From contig NVXM01000029.1 in the NCBI GenBank assembly GCA_002733865.1, positions 41,408 through 105,407 of the forward strand: DNA of 64,000 nt. The letters run 5' to 3'. This document shows positions 44,086 through 53,795 of this stretch, one piece after another. This DNA comes from Sphingopyxis sp. (GTDB lineage: Bacteria; Pseudomonadota; Alphaproteobacteria; Sphingomonadales; Sphingomonadaceae). The position numbers and the translations under genes were made by a program. The notes under the pieces are model-generated. The model saw only the letters and a program-made list of their open reading frames with translations. It was not told the origin of the DNA and did not search any database. Position 1 is the first letter of the stretch; each line of letters opens with the position of its first letter.

Positions 44086-45341
44086 GCTCATCTGACGAGG
44101 GCGCAGGCAATGGCGGCCCGCAGCCCGAAATTGCCGGTGGCCTGAGAAAGAAACGGTTCCAGCTGCAATCGCGGCTCGGACGCAGCGACCGCTCGCCGCT
44201 CGCCATCTGGTTCTGGGAACTGGACCGAGTGCTGCTCGGACTGATCCTCACGCTGATTGCAATCGGGCTGATCGCTGTTGCCGCAGCATCACCGGTCACT
44301 GCGCTGAAGCACAGCACCGCAGCGGTCACCGTTGATCCGCTCTATTATTTTTATCGGCAACTTGGTTGGGTGATCGTCGGCATTCCGATGATGCTGGTGG
44401 TATCGATGCTGCCAAAGGAGCAAGCACGGCGTTTTGCTATTCTGGGCGCAGTCGTTGCTTTTGTCTTGCTGTTTCTGGTCCCCATTTTCGGCAATACAGT
44501 CAACGGTGCCCGTCGCTGGATCGGCTATGGTTTTGCAACTATCCAGCCAGGTGAGTTTCTTAAGCCGCTCTATGCGGTAACGCTGGCCTGGCTGCTGTCG
44601 CTCAGGATCAAGGATCCAGCGCTGCCAGTGATTTCGCTGTCGGTCGTCTTGACCGCAATCATCGCGATCCTGATGATGATGCAGCCCAATCTTGGCGAAA
44701 CAATCCTGATTTGTGGCATCTGGTTTGCGGTGATGACGGTCTCCGGCCTGTCCGCCCGTCTGATCGCAGCGATCGGTACGGCTGGTGTCGGTGGTTTGGT
44801 CGGGGCTTATTTTCTTTATCCCGTGGCGACCCAGCGGATCAACGCATGGTTATTTGGTAGCGGTGAATATGATCAGGTGATGCTGGCCCACAAAGCGTTG
44901 ACCGGAGGGGGATTGCTCGGCACCGGACCCGGTCTCGGAACCGCCAAGTTCAAGCTTCCAGAGGCGCACACGGACTATATATTTTCGGTGATCGGTGAAG
45001 AATTTGGATTGCTTGCCTGCATGGCTATCGCGCTTGTCTATCTCGCCATCATTGTCCGCGTGTTTCTGAGATTGCTCGATGAAGAGGATAATTTCATCAT
45101 TCTCGCTGTATCCGGATTGACCGCGCAGTTTGGCGGGCAGGCGCTCATCAATATGGCGGTGAATCTGCAGCTATTTCCTTCAAAGGGCATGACTCTGCCT
45201 CTGGTAAGCTACGGCGGCTCATCGATTCTGGCGCTCTGTATCGGTATCGGACTTTTGCTCGCATTTACCCGGCGAAACCCGTATCTTGACCGTTCACAAT
45301 ATGTCTCGGCCTGGCCCGAGCAAGGACGGATAGCGGTATGA
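44082..45341 (+). CDS. ftsW: Septal peptidoglycan glycosyltransferase FtsW
   Basis: The 419-residue SEDS-family membrane protein has about ten helices, with a hydrophilic N-terminal 50 residues. SEDS motifs include NGARRWIGYG with PGEFLKP, MQPNLGETIL (the catalytic aspartate equivalent lies in the outer loop), LPEAHTDYIFSVIGEEFG and LPLVSYGGSS. It polymerises septal glycan with FtsI. It is coupled by 4-base overlaps to murD and murG. Confidence 0.96.
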   Translation: MSSSDEGAGNGGPQPEIAGGLRKKRFQLQSRLGRSDRSPLAIWFWELDRVLLGLILTLIAIGLIAVAAASPVTALKHSTAAVTVDPLYYFYRQLGWVIVGIPMMLVVSMLPKEQARRFAILGAVVAFVLLFLVPIFGNTVNGARRWIGYGFATIQPGEFLKPLYAVTLAWLLSLRIKDPALPVISLSVVLTAIIAILMMMQPNLGETILICGIWFAVMTVSGLSARLIAAIGTAGVGGLVGAYFLYPVATQRINAWLFGSGEYDQVMLAHKALTGGGLLGTGPGLGTAKFKLPEAHTDYIFSVIGEEFGLLACMAIALVYLAIIVRVFLRLLDEEDNFIILAVSGLTAQFGGQALINMAVNLQLFPSKGMTLPLVSYGGSSILALCIGIGLLLAFTRRNPYLDRSQYVSAWPEQGRIAV

Positions 45342-46522
45342 GTTTTTCGAAACATTATGTTTTGGCAGCGGGAGGCACCGGCGGGCACATGATACCGGCC
45401 TATGCGCTGGCCAAGGAACTGGTTTTGCGCGGCCATCGCGTGGCCCTGATCACCGATGCGCGGGGTGCAAAAATCCCCGGTATGATCGAAGACGGCCAGG
45501 TCCATGTGCTGCCTGCTGGCCGCGTCACCAAGGATCCGCGCAGCTGGCCGGGCGGTATTGGCGCCATCCTCAAGGGGCGCCGGATGGCCATGCAGCTTTA
45601 TGAAACATTCCAGCCGTCAGCGATTGTCGGCTTTGGCGGATATCCGGCCTATCCTGCACTGCTTGCGGCGAACAGCCGGAACATTCCGACGATCGTGCAC
45701 GAGCAAAATGCCGTTCTGGGCCGGGTCAACCGGCTCGCGGCGCGCTCGGTGAACGCGATTGCTACCGCTTACCCGGATGTTCTGCGGGTAAAAGCGAAAT
45801 ATCAGCACAAGGTCCATCTGGTCGGCAACCCGGTGCGCGAAGAAGTCGTTGCGCTGCGCGAAGAGCCTTATCCGGCGCTTTCGGAAGAAGGGATTTTCCG
45901 GGTGCTGGTGACGGGTGGCAGCCAGGGCGCGTCGATCCTGTCCGATGTGGTGCCCGATGCCATGGCGATGCTGCCGATGCACTTGCGCCGCCGCCTGCAA
46001 ATCACCCAACAATGCCGGGAAGATGATATCGAGGGTGTGCGGGCGAAATATGCCGAGCATGATATTCCGGCGGAACTGGCCACCTATCTTCCGGATCTGC
46101 CGCAGCGGCTGGGCTGGGCGCATCTGGTAATCGGTCGGGCAGGGGCTTCGACCATTGCCGAGCTGACCACAGCCGGCCGTCCGGCGATCCTGATCCCTCT
46201 GCCGAGCGCGATGGATGATCACCAGACCTATAATGTAAAAGAAATGGTCGCGACGGGCGGCGCAAGGGCAATCGCACAGTCACGTTTCACGGCCAAGGAA
46301 CTGGCGAAGCAGATGCAGAAGATGGCCTTGCAGCCCGGCGCGTTGGAAAATGCTGCCCGCTTTGCGGCGAAATGCGGACGGCCTGAAGCGGTCAACGATC
46401 TTGCTGATCTCGTCGAAAGCATCGGAACAGCGCCGCTCGGAACGGCGATGAAAGCAGAACGGGACGTAACGCAGCGGCTGTCGACCCGCAAAGAAGCGCT
46501 GGCCAAGGACAGTGCGCAATGA
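45338..46522 (+). CDS. murG: Lipid II synthase MurG
   Basis: The 394-residue GT-B glycosyltransferase has the N-terminal glycine-rich loop [40 protein letters not shown] and the UDP-GlcNAc-binding segment [24 protein letters not shown]. It adds GlcNAc to lipid I at the cytoplasmic face. The C-terminus ([15 protein letters not shown]) is longer than in E. coli. Confidence 0.97.
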   Translation: MSFSKHYVLAAGGTGGHMIPAYALAKELVLRGHRVALITDARGAKIPGMIEDGQVHVLPAGRVTKDPRSWPGGIGAILKGRRMAMQLYETFQPSAIVGFGGYPAYPALLAANSRNIPTIVHEQNAVLGRVNRLAARSVNAIATAYPDVLRVKAKYQHKVHLVGNPVREEVVALREEPYPALSEEGIFRVLVTGGSQGASILSDVVPDAMAMLPMHLRRRLQITQQCREDDIEGVRAKYAEHDIPAELATYLPDLPQRLGWAHLVIGRAGASTIAELTTAGRPAILIPLPSAMDDHQTYNVKEMVATGGARAIAQSRFTAKELAKQMQKMALQPGALENAARFAAKCGRPEAVNDLADLVESIGTAPLGTAMKAERDVTQRLSTRKEALAKDSAQ

Positions 46523-47925
46523 AAGCTGTGGGAACGGATATCGGGACGATTCATTTCGTCGGCATAGGCGGTATCGGCATGTCCGGGATTGCAGAGGTCA
46601 TGCACAATCTCGGCTACCATGTGCAGGGCAGCGATATTGCTGAAAGCTATGTCGTCGAGGGCCTGCGCGCCAAGGGTATCGACGTGAAGATCGGCCACAA
46701 TCCGGAGAATGTCGAAGGCACCGCAGTGGTCGTGACCTCGACCGCCGTCAAGCGCGGCAATCCGGAAGTCGAAGCGGCCCTTGCCAGCCGTATCCCGCTG
46801 GTTCGCAGGGCGGAAATGCTGGCTGAGCTCATGCGGCTGAAATCCACCATCGCCATCGCCGGCACCCATGGCAAGACGACGACCACATCGATGGTTGCGG
46901 CAATGCTCGACGCAGGCGGTATTGATCCCACTGTGATCAACGGCGGTATCATCAACCAATATGGCTCCAATGCCCGGCTCGGCGACGGCGAATGGATGGT
47001 AATCGAGGCCGATGAAAGCGACGGCAGTTTCTTGCGGCTCGACGGTACGATTGCCGTCGTCACCAATATCGATGCCGAGCATCTCGATCATTATGGCAGC
47101 TTCGACAAGATCAAGGACAGCTTTCTTGAATTTGTCGAAAATGTTCCTTTCTATGGCGCTGCGATCCTGTGCATCGATCATCCCGAGGTGCAGGCCTTGT
47201 TGCCGCGCATCCGCGACCGCCGGATCATTACCTACGGTTTTTCCGCTCAGGCCGATGTGAAAGGCGTCAACGTGACGCCGGTGTCCGGTGGCAATCGCTT
47301 TGATGTCGACGTCCGCGATCGTGACGGCGAGACAAGAAGGATCACCGGTATCGAGCTGCCGATGCCGGGACGTCACAATGTTCAGAATGCCATAGCCGCC
47401 GTCGCTGTCGGACTGGAAATGGGCATTAGTGACGAACAGATCGCCAAGGGTTTCGATCATTTCGGTGGCGTCAAGCGCCGCTTTACCAAGGTCGGAGAAG
47501 TCGATGGCGTGACCATCATCGACGATTACGGCCATCACCCGGTCGAGATCCAGGCCGTGCTGTCGGCCGCGCGCGAAGGTGCTGAAGGCCGCGTCATTGC
47601 CGTGATCCAGCCGCATCGTTTCACGCGTTTGCGGGATCATATGGAAGAATTTCAGGGTGCGTTCAACGATGCCGATATAGTCCTCGCCACGCCGGTCTAT
47701 GTGGCCGGAGAGGATCCGATTGAGGGTATCAACAGCGAGGCGCTGGTAGAGGGACTGAAGACCCGTGGGCACAGGCTCGCAGAAACCGCGGCCGATGAGC
47801 AGGCACTGGCCGCGCGGCTGGCAGAAATCGTGCAGCCGAAGGACATCGTCATCTGCCTGGGTGCGGGCGATATTACCAAATGGGCCGCCGGGCTTGCGGA
47901 TGGCATAGCGGAGGCGCGCAAATGA
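46519..47925 (+). CDS. murC: UDP-N-acetylmuramate:L-alanine ligase
   Basis: The 468-residue ligase has the Rossmann motif [18 protein letters not shown], the ATP loop [13 protein letters not shown] near residue 115, [20 protein letters not shown] and [10 protein letters not shown]. It adds the first stem residue. It overlaps murG by 4 bases and is followed by the only large gap inside the cluster, which contains an inverted repeat. Confidence 0.97.
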   Translation: MKAVGTDIGTIHFVGIGGIGMSGIAEVMHNLGYHVQGSDIAESYVVEGLRAKGIDVKIGHNPENVEGTAVVVTSTAVKRGNPEVEAALASRIPLVRRAEMLAELMRLKSTIAIAGTHGKTTTTSMVAAMLDAGGIDPTVINGGIINQYGSNARLGDGEWMVIEADESDGSFLRLDGTIAVVTNIDAEHLDHYGSFDKIKDSFLEFVENVPFYGAAILCIDHPEVQALLPRIRDRRIITYGFSAQADVKGVNVTPVSGGNRFDVDVRDRDGETRRITGIELPMPGRHNVQNAIAAVAVGLEMGISDEQIAKGFDHFGGVKRRFTKVGEVDGVTIIDDYGHHPVEIQAVLSAAREGAEGRVIAVIQPHRFTRLRDHMEEFQGAFNDADIVLATPVYVAGEDPIEGINSEALVEGLKTRGHRLAETAADEQALAARLAEIVQPKDIVICLGAGDITKWAAGLADGIAEARK

Positions 47926-47941
47926 GCCTGTCTCCATACTT

Positions 47942-48018
47942 GTGCTCCGCACTTGATGCGGAGCTCTGGCGGCAAAAGCTGTCTGGCCTTGCAGGGCTGC
48001 GCATCAAGTGCGGAGCAC
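47942..48018. repeat. Inverted palindromic repeat pair between murC and murB
   Basis: The 19-base segment gtgctccgcacttgatgcg (47942-47960) recurs as its exact reverse complement at 48000-48018, with 39 bases between. The left unit is itself palindromic (gctccgca cttga tgcggagc). The core cttga loop and stem form match the palindrome family at 736-756. It fills the 109-base murC-murB gap and ends 16 bases before the murB start. Confidence 0.75.
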
Positions 48019-48034
48019 GTCTGGGTGCGACGCG

Positions 48035-48931
48035 ATGACCGCTATCGCCACTATGCCTGAAACGCGCGGGAAGCTGACGGAAGGCGCGCCGCTCGCGCCG
48101 CTCGTCTGGTTCAAGACCGGCGGACCGGCGCAGTGGCTGTTCGAACCGAAAGATAGCGACGATCTCCAGCAATTTCTCCGCGATCTTGATCCAGCAATAG
48201 CCGTCTGGCCGCTCGGGCTGGGCTCCAATCTGATCATCCGTGATGGTGGAATCCGGGGCGTGGTCGTTCGATTGGGCAAGGCGTTTGCCAGCATGGAAGT
48301 GGAGGGGATGACGCTGCGTTGCGGCGCAGGCGCACCTGGAATTTCGGCCGCCAGTACCGCCCGGGATCATGGCATCGCCGGGATGGAATTTCTGCGCGGC
48401 ATCCCTGGTACCATTGGCGGTGCGGTACGGATGAATGCAGGAGCCTATGGCCGCGAAGTTCGCGACATATTGAAGAGTGCTGACGTGATCCTGCGCAACG
48501 GCGACCGGGTGACCATTCCGCTTTCTGATATGGGCTATACCTATCGCCATTCCGCGCTGCCCGAGGGAGCGATTGTCGTGAGCGCTACATTTTTCGGTGA
48601 ACGCGGTGATCCGGCGAAAATAGGCGCTGAGATGAAGCGCATCGGTGACGAGCGCGAAGCGTCGCAGCCGCTCCGCACAAAAACCGGTGGCTCCACCTAT
48701 AAAAACCCCGATGGCAAGAAGGCCTGGCAACTGGTCGATGAAGCGGGCTGCCGCGGCCTGCAGATTGGTCAGGCACAGGTCTCGGAAAAACACTGCAATT
48801 TCCTGATCAATCTCGGCGGCGCGACATCTGCCGATATCGAGGCGCTGGGCGAAGAGGTGCGCGAGCGCGTGAAGGCGCATTCGGGTGTCGAGTTGCAATG
48901 GGAAATCCAGCGGGTAGGGGATGAGCTGTGA
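48035..48931 (+). CDS. murB: UDP-N-acetylenolpyruvoylglucosamine reductase
   Basis: The 298-residue flavoprotein has the FAD motifs LGLGSNLIIRDGGI and GIPGTIGGAVRMNAGAYG, the catalytic serine in KTGGSTYKNPDG and a C-terminal glutamate in ELQWEIQRVGDEL. It reduces enolpyruvyl-UDP-GlcNAc to UDP-MurNAc. The start at ATG 48035 is favoured over in-frame TTG 48008, which lies in the repeat. It overlaps ddl by 4 bases. Confidence 0.95.
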   Translation: MTAIATMPETRGKLTEGAPLAPLVWFKTGGPAQWLFEPKDSDDLQQFLRDLDPAIAVWPLGLGSNLIIRDGGIRGVVVRLGKAFASMEVEGMTLRCGAGAPGISAASTARDHGIAGMEFLRGIPGTIGGAVRMNAGAYGREVRDILKSADVILRNGDRVTIPLSDMGYTYRHSALPEGAIVVSATFFGERGDPAKIGAEMKRIGDEREASQPLRTKTGGSTYKNPDGKKAWQLVDEAGCRGLQIGQAQVSEKHCNFLINLGGATSADIEALGEEVRERVKAHSGVELQWEIQRVGDEL

Positions 48932-49848
48932 AGAATAAACTGCACGTCGCCGTGTTGATGGGCGGGTGGTCCGCCGAGCGCGAAGTCTCGCTGAGCAGCG
49001 GCAATGGCGTGGCCGATGCGCTGGAGAAAAACGGCCATCAGGTCAGCCGCGTCGATATGGATCGCAATATCGCGCTGATCCTCGACGGCATTCGCCCCAA
49101 TGTCGTTTTCAACGCGCTGCACGGCGTCCCTGGCGAGGACGGCACTGTTCAGGGCATGCTTGACTTGATGCAAATTCCTTACACTCACAGCGGTCTTGCC
49201 ACATCGGTGATCGCGATCGACAAGGAACTGACCAAACAGCAACTGGTGCCCGCAGGTATCCCGATGCCAAAGGGCACGATTGTTGCCAGCGCCAGTTTGT
49301 ACGAGGGTGACCCGCTGCCGCGTCCCTATGTCCTGAAACCGGTTAACGAAGGCTCCTCGGTGGGGGTCGCGATTGTGAGTGATGACAGCAACTACGGGAA
49401 TCCGATCAGCCGTGACGCGACTGGTCCGTGGCAGGAATTTGACGAACTGCTTGCCGAGCCTTTTATCAAGGGCCGCGAACTGACCACTGCGGTTCTGGGC
49501 GGGAAGGCGCTTTGCGTGACCGAGCTGAAAACCGCGCAGGGTTTCTACGACTATGATGCCAAATATACCGAGGGGCTGACCGAGCATGTCTGCCCCGCCG
49601 ACATTCCCGAAGAGATTGAGAAGCTCTGCCTCGATTACGCGCTCCGCGCCCACCAGATTCTGGGTTGCAAGGGCACGTCGCGCACCGACTTCCGATGGGA
49701 TGATGAACAGGGCGCGGCGGGGCTGTTTGTGCTAGAGACCAATACCCAGCCGGGCATGACCCCGTTGAGCCTGGTGCCGGAACAGGCGAAGCAGGTGGGG
49801 ATCAGCTATGAACAGCTGGTCGAAATAATCGTGAGAGAAGCGCTATGA
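48928..49848 (+). CDS. ddl: D-alanine:D-alanine ligase
   Basis: The 306-residue ATP-grasp protein is of the DdlB type: VLMGGWSAEREVSLSSG at the N-terminus, ALHGVPGEDGTVQGMLD, KPVNEGSSVGV, and the last motif LETNTQPGMTPLSLVPEQA. It makes D-Ala-D-Ala for MurF. The start is GTG 48928, overlapping murB by 4 bases; the end overlaps ftsQ by 4. Confidence 0.96.
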   Translation: MKNKLHVAVLMGGWSAEREVSLSSGNGVADALEKNGHQVSRVDMDRNIALILDGIRPNVVFNALHGVPGEDGTVQGMLDLMQIPYTHSGLATSVIAIDKELTKQQLVPAGIPMPKGTIVASASLYEGDPLPRPYVLKPVNEGSSVGVAIVSDDSNYGNPISRDATGPWQEFDELLAEPFIKGRELTTAVLGGKALCVTELKTAQGFYDYDAKYTEGLTEHVCPADIPEEIEKLCLDYALRAHQILGCKGTSRTDFRWDDEQGAAGLFVLETNTQPGMTPLSLVPEQAKQVGISYEQLVEIIVREAL

Positions 49849-50741
49849 CAGCTACCCAGAAACGCACCAATCGGCCAGCCCGGGGCAAGCCGCGTCGCCA
49901 GGCCCAGCGGAAAGTCAGGCAGGTCTCGGTTTTTGACAAGATATTGCGCGCGATGCCGGTCACCGAAGAACAGGTGCAAAAGGGCCTGACCTGGGGGCTG
50001 GTCGGCGTGTTCATTCTCGGTGCCTATAGCGTCGCGCATTATTCCGGTATCAATGACCGCATCAAGACCGAGATCGCGGAAGCGGTGGGTGATGCCGGAT
50101 TTGAAGTGAAGCGGGTCGAGGTAACCGGCGTCAACCGGATCGATGAACTCAAAGTCTATGAAATCACTTTGGCACAGAAAGACCGTTCGATGCTGCTGGT
50201 CGATATCGACGAAGTGCGCGATGATCTGATGTCCAATGGCTGGATCAAGGACGCGCGTATTTCGCGCCGTTTGCCCGATACCCTGGTGGTGGACATTGTC
50301 GAGCGCGAACCGGTGGCGGTCTGGCAGAATGAGGGTCAGCTCTCGCTGATCGACAACACCGGCTATCCGCTGGAGGCAATCACTGCAGAAGAAATTCCCG
50401 ACTTGCCGGTTATCGTCGGCAAGCAGGCCAATCTTAAATTCGCGCAACTGGATTCGCTGCTCGACGTTGCGCCAGCGTTGCGGCCGATGGTGACCGGTGC
50501 GACCTGGATCGGAAACCGGCGCTGGGATCTGGAATTTGACAGCGGCGAAACGCTCGCATTGCCAGAAGGCGAGGAAACCGCCTCTGCGGCACTGCTGAAT
50601 TTTGCGCGGATGGACGGGATCAACCGTTTGCTGGGGCGCGGCGTTGTGCATTTTGATCTGCGGGATGCGGAGCGCGCCTATTTGCGGATGCCGCCAAAGC
50701 TGGAGCCGGTCGCACTGGACAGCGAAGGGCCGGAAAGCTGA
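49845..50741 (+). CDS. ftsQ: Cell division protein FtsQ
   Basis: The 298-residue protein has a basic cytoplasmic N-terminus (KRTNRPARGKPRRQAQRKVR), a membrane helix near residues 45-65 (GLTWGLVGVFILGAYSVAHY), a POTRA domain (FEVKRVEVTGVNRIDELKVY) and the FtsQ beta domain (SRRLPDTLVVDIVEREPVAV). It links FtsA/FtsK to FtsB/FtsL in the septal complex. The basic tail is longer than in E. coli, as in other alphaproteobacteria. Confidence 0.94.
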   Translation: MTATQKRTNRPARGKPRRQAQRKVRQVSVFDKILRAMPVTEEQVQKGLTWGLVGVFILGAYSVAHYSGINDRIKTEIAEAVGDAGFEVKRVEVTGVNRIDELKVYEITLAQKDRSMLLVDIDEVRDDLMSNGWIKDARISRRLPDTLVVDIVEREPVAVWQNEGQLSLIDNTGYPLEAITAEEIPDLPVIVGKQANLKFAQLDSLLDVAPALRPMVTGATWIGNRRWDLEFDSGETLALPEGEETASAALLNFARMDGINRLLGRGVVHFDLRDAERAYLRMPPKLEPVALDSEGPES

Positions 50742-50781
50742 TGATTTGCGACAATAAACATCGAGGGGGAGGACCAGGTTC

Positions 50782-52041
50782 ATGCCGACGCGGGTAGAAA
50801 AAATATTCACATCCCTCGACATTGGTTCATCCAAAATCTCGGCGATGATCGCTGGGCGGATGGATAATGGCGAGTTGACGGTATTGGGTACGGGCCAGCG
50901 CGCCAGCAAGGGTGTCAAGCGCGGCTATATTGCCGATACCGAGGCCACCGAGATGGATGTGCGGGACGCTGTCGAACAGGCGGAGCGCATTGCCGGAACG
51001 AATATCGACGACGTATGGGTAAGCTTCTCCGCCGGCGGCCTGCAGAGCATGCTGACCTCGGTCGAAACCGAACTGGGCGGTCACCGGATCGAGCAGGACG
51101 ATATCGATCTGCTGCTCGACGCCGGTCGCTCGAGCATCGATCCGAAGGGCAAGATGGTGCTGCACGCTCAGCCGGCCCTGTATACGCTCGACGGCCTGAG
51201 CGGGGTGAAAAAACCAAAGGGCCTGCATGCCGATCGTCTCGGCGTGGACATCCATGTGATCCTGGCTGAAGGCTCGCCGGTCCGCAATATCGAGATGAGC
51301 GTCCGCGGTGCGCATCTCAACGTGAGGTCGATTGTTGCATCCCCGATCGCTGCCGGAACCGCCTGTCTGTCGAAAGAAGAACGGGAACTGGGCGTGGCCC
51401 TGGTCGAAATGGGCGCGGAAGTGACCAATGTCTCGCTATTTGCTGGCGGCATGCTGGTCGGGCTGACTACTCTGCCTTATGGAGCGGCGGACATCACCGA
51501 TGATATCGCATCATCTTTCGGCCTTAGGCGTGCGCAGGCAGAGCGGATAAAATGCTTCTATGGCTCTGCCACGACCAGCCCGCGGGACAATCATGATGTC
51601 ATCAACCTTGATCTCGAGAAAGGCGCGGAAGCGACGGAAGAAGAAAGTCGGATCACACGGGCGCAGCTGATTTCGGTTATTCGCCAGAGGCTGGATCACC
51701 TGATCGGTGAAATCGGACGCTCGCTCAAGGAACTGGGCTTTACCGGGCCGGTTGGGCGCCAGGTTGTGCTCACAGGCGGCGGCGCCGAGCTCAAGGGCAT
51801 TGCCGATTATGCGCAGTCGGCGCTGGGCCGCACGGTGCGCGTCGGGCGTCCTACTGGTCTCAGCGCGCTCCCCGAAGCGCACTCTGGTCCGGCTTTTGCC
51901 GGTCTGGCCGGCCTGGCGCTTTATGCGTCGCAGGAGCCGGTGGATCTGCGCTATATGTCGAGAAGTCATCAAAATGTACACAAATATGGCGGATCGGCGG
52001 TGCTCGGGCGGCTGATGTCGGCGATCCGTGGAAACTTTTAG
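50782..52041 (+). CDS. ftsA: Cell division protein FtsA
   Basis: The 419-residue actin-like ATPase has SLDIGSSKISAMIAG (phosphate 1), the SHS2 1C subdomain (about residues 85-165), VVLTGGGAELKG (adenosine motif) and a C-terminal amphipathic helix (AVLGRLMSAIRGNF) that binds the membrane. It anchors FtsZ. GGGGGAGG lies before the ATG, 40 bases after ftsQ, the first real gap since murB. Confidence 0.97.
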   Translation: MPTRVEKIFTSLDIGSSKISAMIAGRMDNGELTVLGTGQRASKGVKRGYIADTEATEMDVRDAVEQAERIAGTNIDDVWVSFSAGGLQSMLTSVETELGGHRIEQDDIDLLLDAGRSSIDPKGKMVLHAQPALYTLDGLSGVKKPKGLHADRLGVDIHVILAEGSPVRNIEMSVRGAHLNVRSIVASPIAAGTACLSKEERELGVALVEMGAEVTNVSLFAGGMLVGLTTLPYGAADITDDIASSFGLRRAQAERIKCFYGSATTSPRDNHDVINLDLEKGAEATEEESRITRAQLISVIRQRLDHLIGEIGRSLKELGFTGPVGRQVVLTGGGAELKGIADYAQSALGRTVRVGRPTGLSALPEAHSGPAFAGLAGLALYASQEPVDLRYMSRSHQNVHKYGGSAVLGRLMSAIRGNF

Positions 52042-52146
52042 AAATTTGACGAAAAAAATTAACTTTTCGGGTGATTCCCACAGTAAATTTGTGCAAAGCA
52101 TGAAACTAATATTACACGACGGTAAAATGTGTCGGGAGACAGTGAG

Positions 52147-53670
52147 ATGAGTATCAATATTGGCCCACCGGAAGTGGAAGAACTGAAGCCGAAGATCGCG
52201 GTTATCGGTGTCGGAGGCGCTGGAGGCAATGCCATTGCCAACATGATTGCTGCGGAGGTTGAAGGCGTTGATTTTATCGTCACCAACACGGACGCGCAGT
52301 CGCTCAACAGCTCAACAGCTGAACGGCGGATCCAGCTTGGTCCCGATATCACGCAGGGCTTGGGCGCCGGATCGCGACCCGAGGTCGGTCGCGCAGCGGC
52401 CGAAGAAACGATCGAGCTGGTCGAGCAGGCGCTGGAAGGCACACATATGTGCTTTATCGCGGCTGGCATGGGCGGCGGCACCGGTACCGGCGCTGCACCG
52501 GTGATCGCGAAAGCCGCGCGTGACCGGGGCATATTGACCGTGGGCGTTGTGACCAAGCCGTTCACCTTCGAAGGCACGCGGCGGATGAAATCCGCCGAAG
52601 CCGGCATCGAGGAACTGCAGAAAAATGTCGACACGCTGATCGTCATTCCCAACCAGAACCTGTTTCTGGTCGCCAATCCGAATACCACCTTCAAGGAAGC
52701 ATTCCTGCTGGCAGACGAAGTGCTGCAGCAGGGCGTTCGCGGCATTACCGATTTGATGGTCATGCCTGGCCTGATCAACCTCGACTTTGCCGATGTACGT
52801 AGCGTCATGCACGAAATGGGCAAGGCGATGATGGGTACGGGCGAAGCCGAAGGCGACGGAAGAGCGCTGGAAGCTGCTGAAAAAGCGATCGCCAATCCTT
52901 TGCTCGATGGCGTATCCATGCAGGGTGCCAAGGGCGTCATCGTTTCGATTACCGGCGGTGAAGACATGCGCTTGATGGAAGTCGATGAGGCCGCCAATCA
53001 CATTCGTGAACTGGTAGACCCGGATGCCAATATTATCTGGGGTAGTGCTTTCAACCCCAATCTCGATGGTCGTATCCGTGTTTCGGTTGTCGCGACCGGT
53101 ATCGACACCGATGGCAGCAGTGTGTCCGCAGCGCCGCCGTCATCCTTCGCGATGAGCAGTCCGGCAAAATCGTCTGATGAGGCACCGGCTACACCCAGCT
53201 TTGCTTCATCCATCGCTAGCGACGAGAGCGATGAGGAACCTGCGGATGAGCCAGAAACGGCTTCTGAACCAGAACCAGCCGAGGAAGAAGCACCGGCCCC
53301 GCCGCAAACGCCCGTAACTCCGGTCGCAACCTATGGCGACGATGATGATGACGATCTGTCCGTCAAGCCATCCTTCGCCTCTCTGACCCCAGGCTCCGCA
53401 CCGGCGAAGCCTGCGCCGGAAGACGATGAACTGGTGCTGGGTGACGACGCCATCCACCGTGAAGAAGAAAAACCTGCTCCTGCGAGCGGGTCGACCAGCC
53501 AGGTGCCACCACCGCCACGGGTCGCGACCAGCGGAGGCACATTATTCGAACGGATGTCCAATCTGACGCGCGGTGGCTCGAAAAGTGATCAAGACGATGA
53601 CGATGAAGATGACAAATCCCGTGATCCACTCGACATTCCGCGCTTTTTGAACCGCCAGAACAATCAGTAG
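52147..53670 (+). CDS. ftsZ: Cell division protein FtsZ
   Basis: The 507-residue tubulin homologue has [13 protein letters not shown] (residues 18-30), the GTP signature GGGTGTG (109-115) and the T7 loop region ([11 protein letters not shown]). The globular part ends near residue 325. A very acidic, proline-rich linker of about 170 residues ([35 protein letters not shown]) leads to the conserved C-terminal peptide [12 protein letters not shown] that binds FtsA. Long linkers are normal in alphaproteobacteria. ATG 52147 has GGGAG nine bases before it; GTG 52129 is a possible longer start. The 105-base gap from ftsA contains a GATTC (52073-52077) typical of CcrM methylation sites. Confidence 0.97.
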   Translation: MSINIGPPEVEELKPKIAVIGVGGAGGNAIANMIAAEVEGVDFIVTNTDAQSLNSSTAERRIQLGPDITQGLGAGSRPEVGRAAAEETIELVEQALEGTHMCFIAAGMGGGTGTGAAPVIAKAARDRGILTVGVVTKPFTFEGTRRMKSAEAGIEELQKNVDTLIVIPNQNLFLVANPNTTFKEAFLLADEVLQQGVRGITDLMVMPGLINLDFADVRSVMHEMGKAMMGTGEAEGDGRALEAAEKAIANPLLDGVSMQGAKGVIVSITGGEDMRLMEVDEAANHIRELVDPDANIIWGSAFNPNLDGRIRVSVVATGIDTDGSSVSAAPPSSFAMSSPAKSSDEAPATPSFASSIASDESDEEPADEPETASEPEPAEEEAPAPPQTPVTPVATYGDDDDDDLSVKPSFASLTPGSAPAKPAPEDDELVLGDDAIHREEEKPAPASGSTSQVPPPPRVATSGGTLFERMSNLTRGGSKSDQDDDDEDDKSRDPLDIPRFLNRQNNQ

Positions 53671-53795
53671 GTTCTGGAGCCGTATGGGCTTGTTTATACG
53701 ATGATGGTGGAGCGCGAGGGAGTTTGTCTGCTGCGCGCCACCATTGGCCTTACTGGATCGTCGGAACGATTGATTTCGCACGAAATCATTCCTTT

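Noticed and set aside
46228..47952. A 574-codon minus-strand frame opposite murC
   Set aside because: It is antisense to the fully conserved murC gene, lacks a recognisable family and has no ribosome site.
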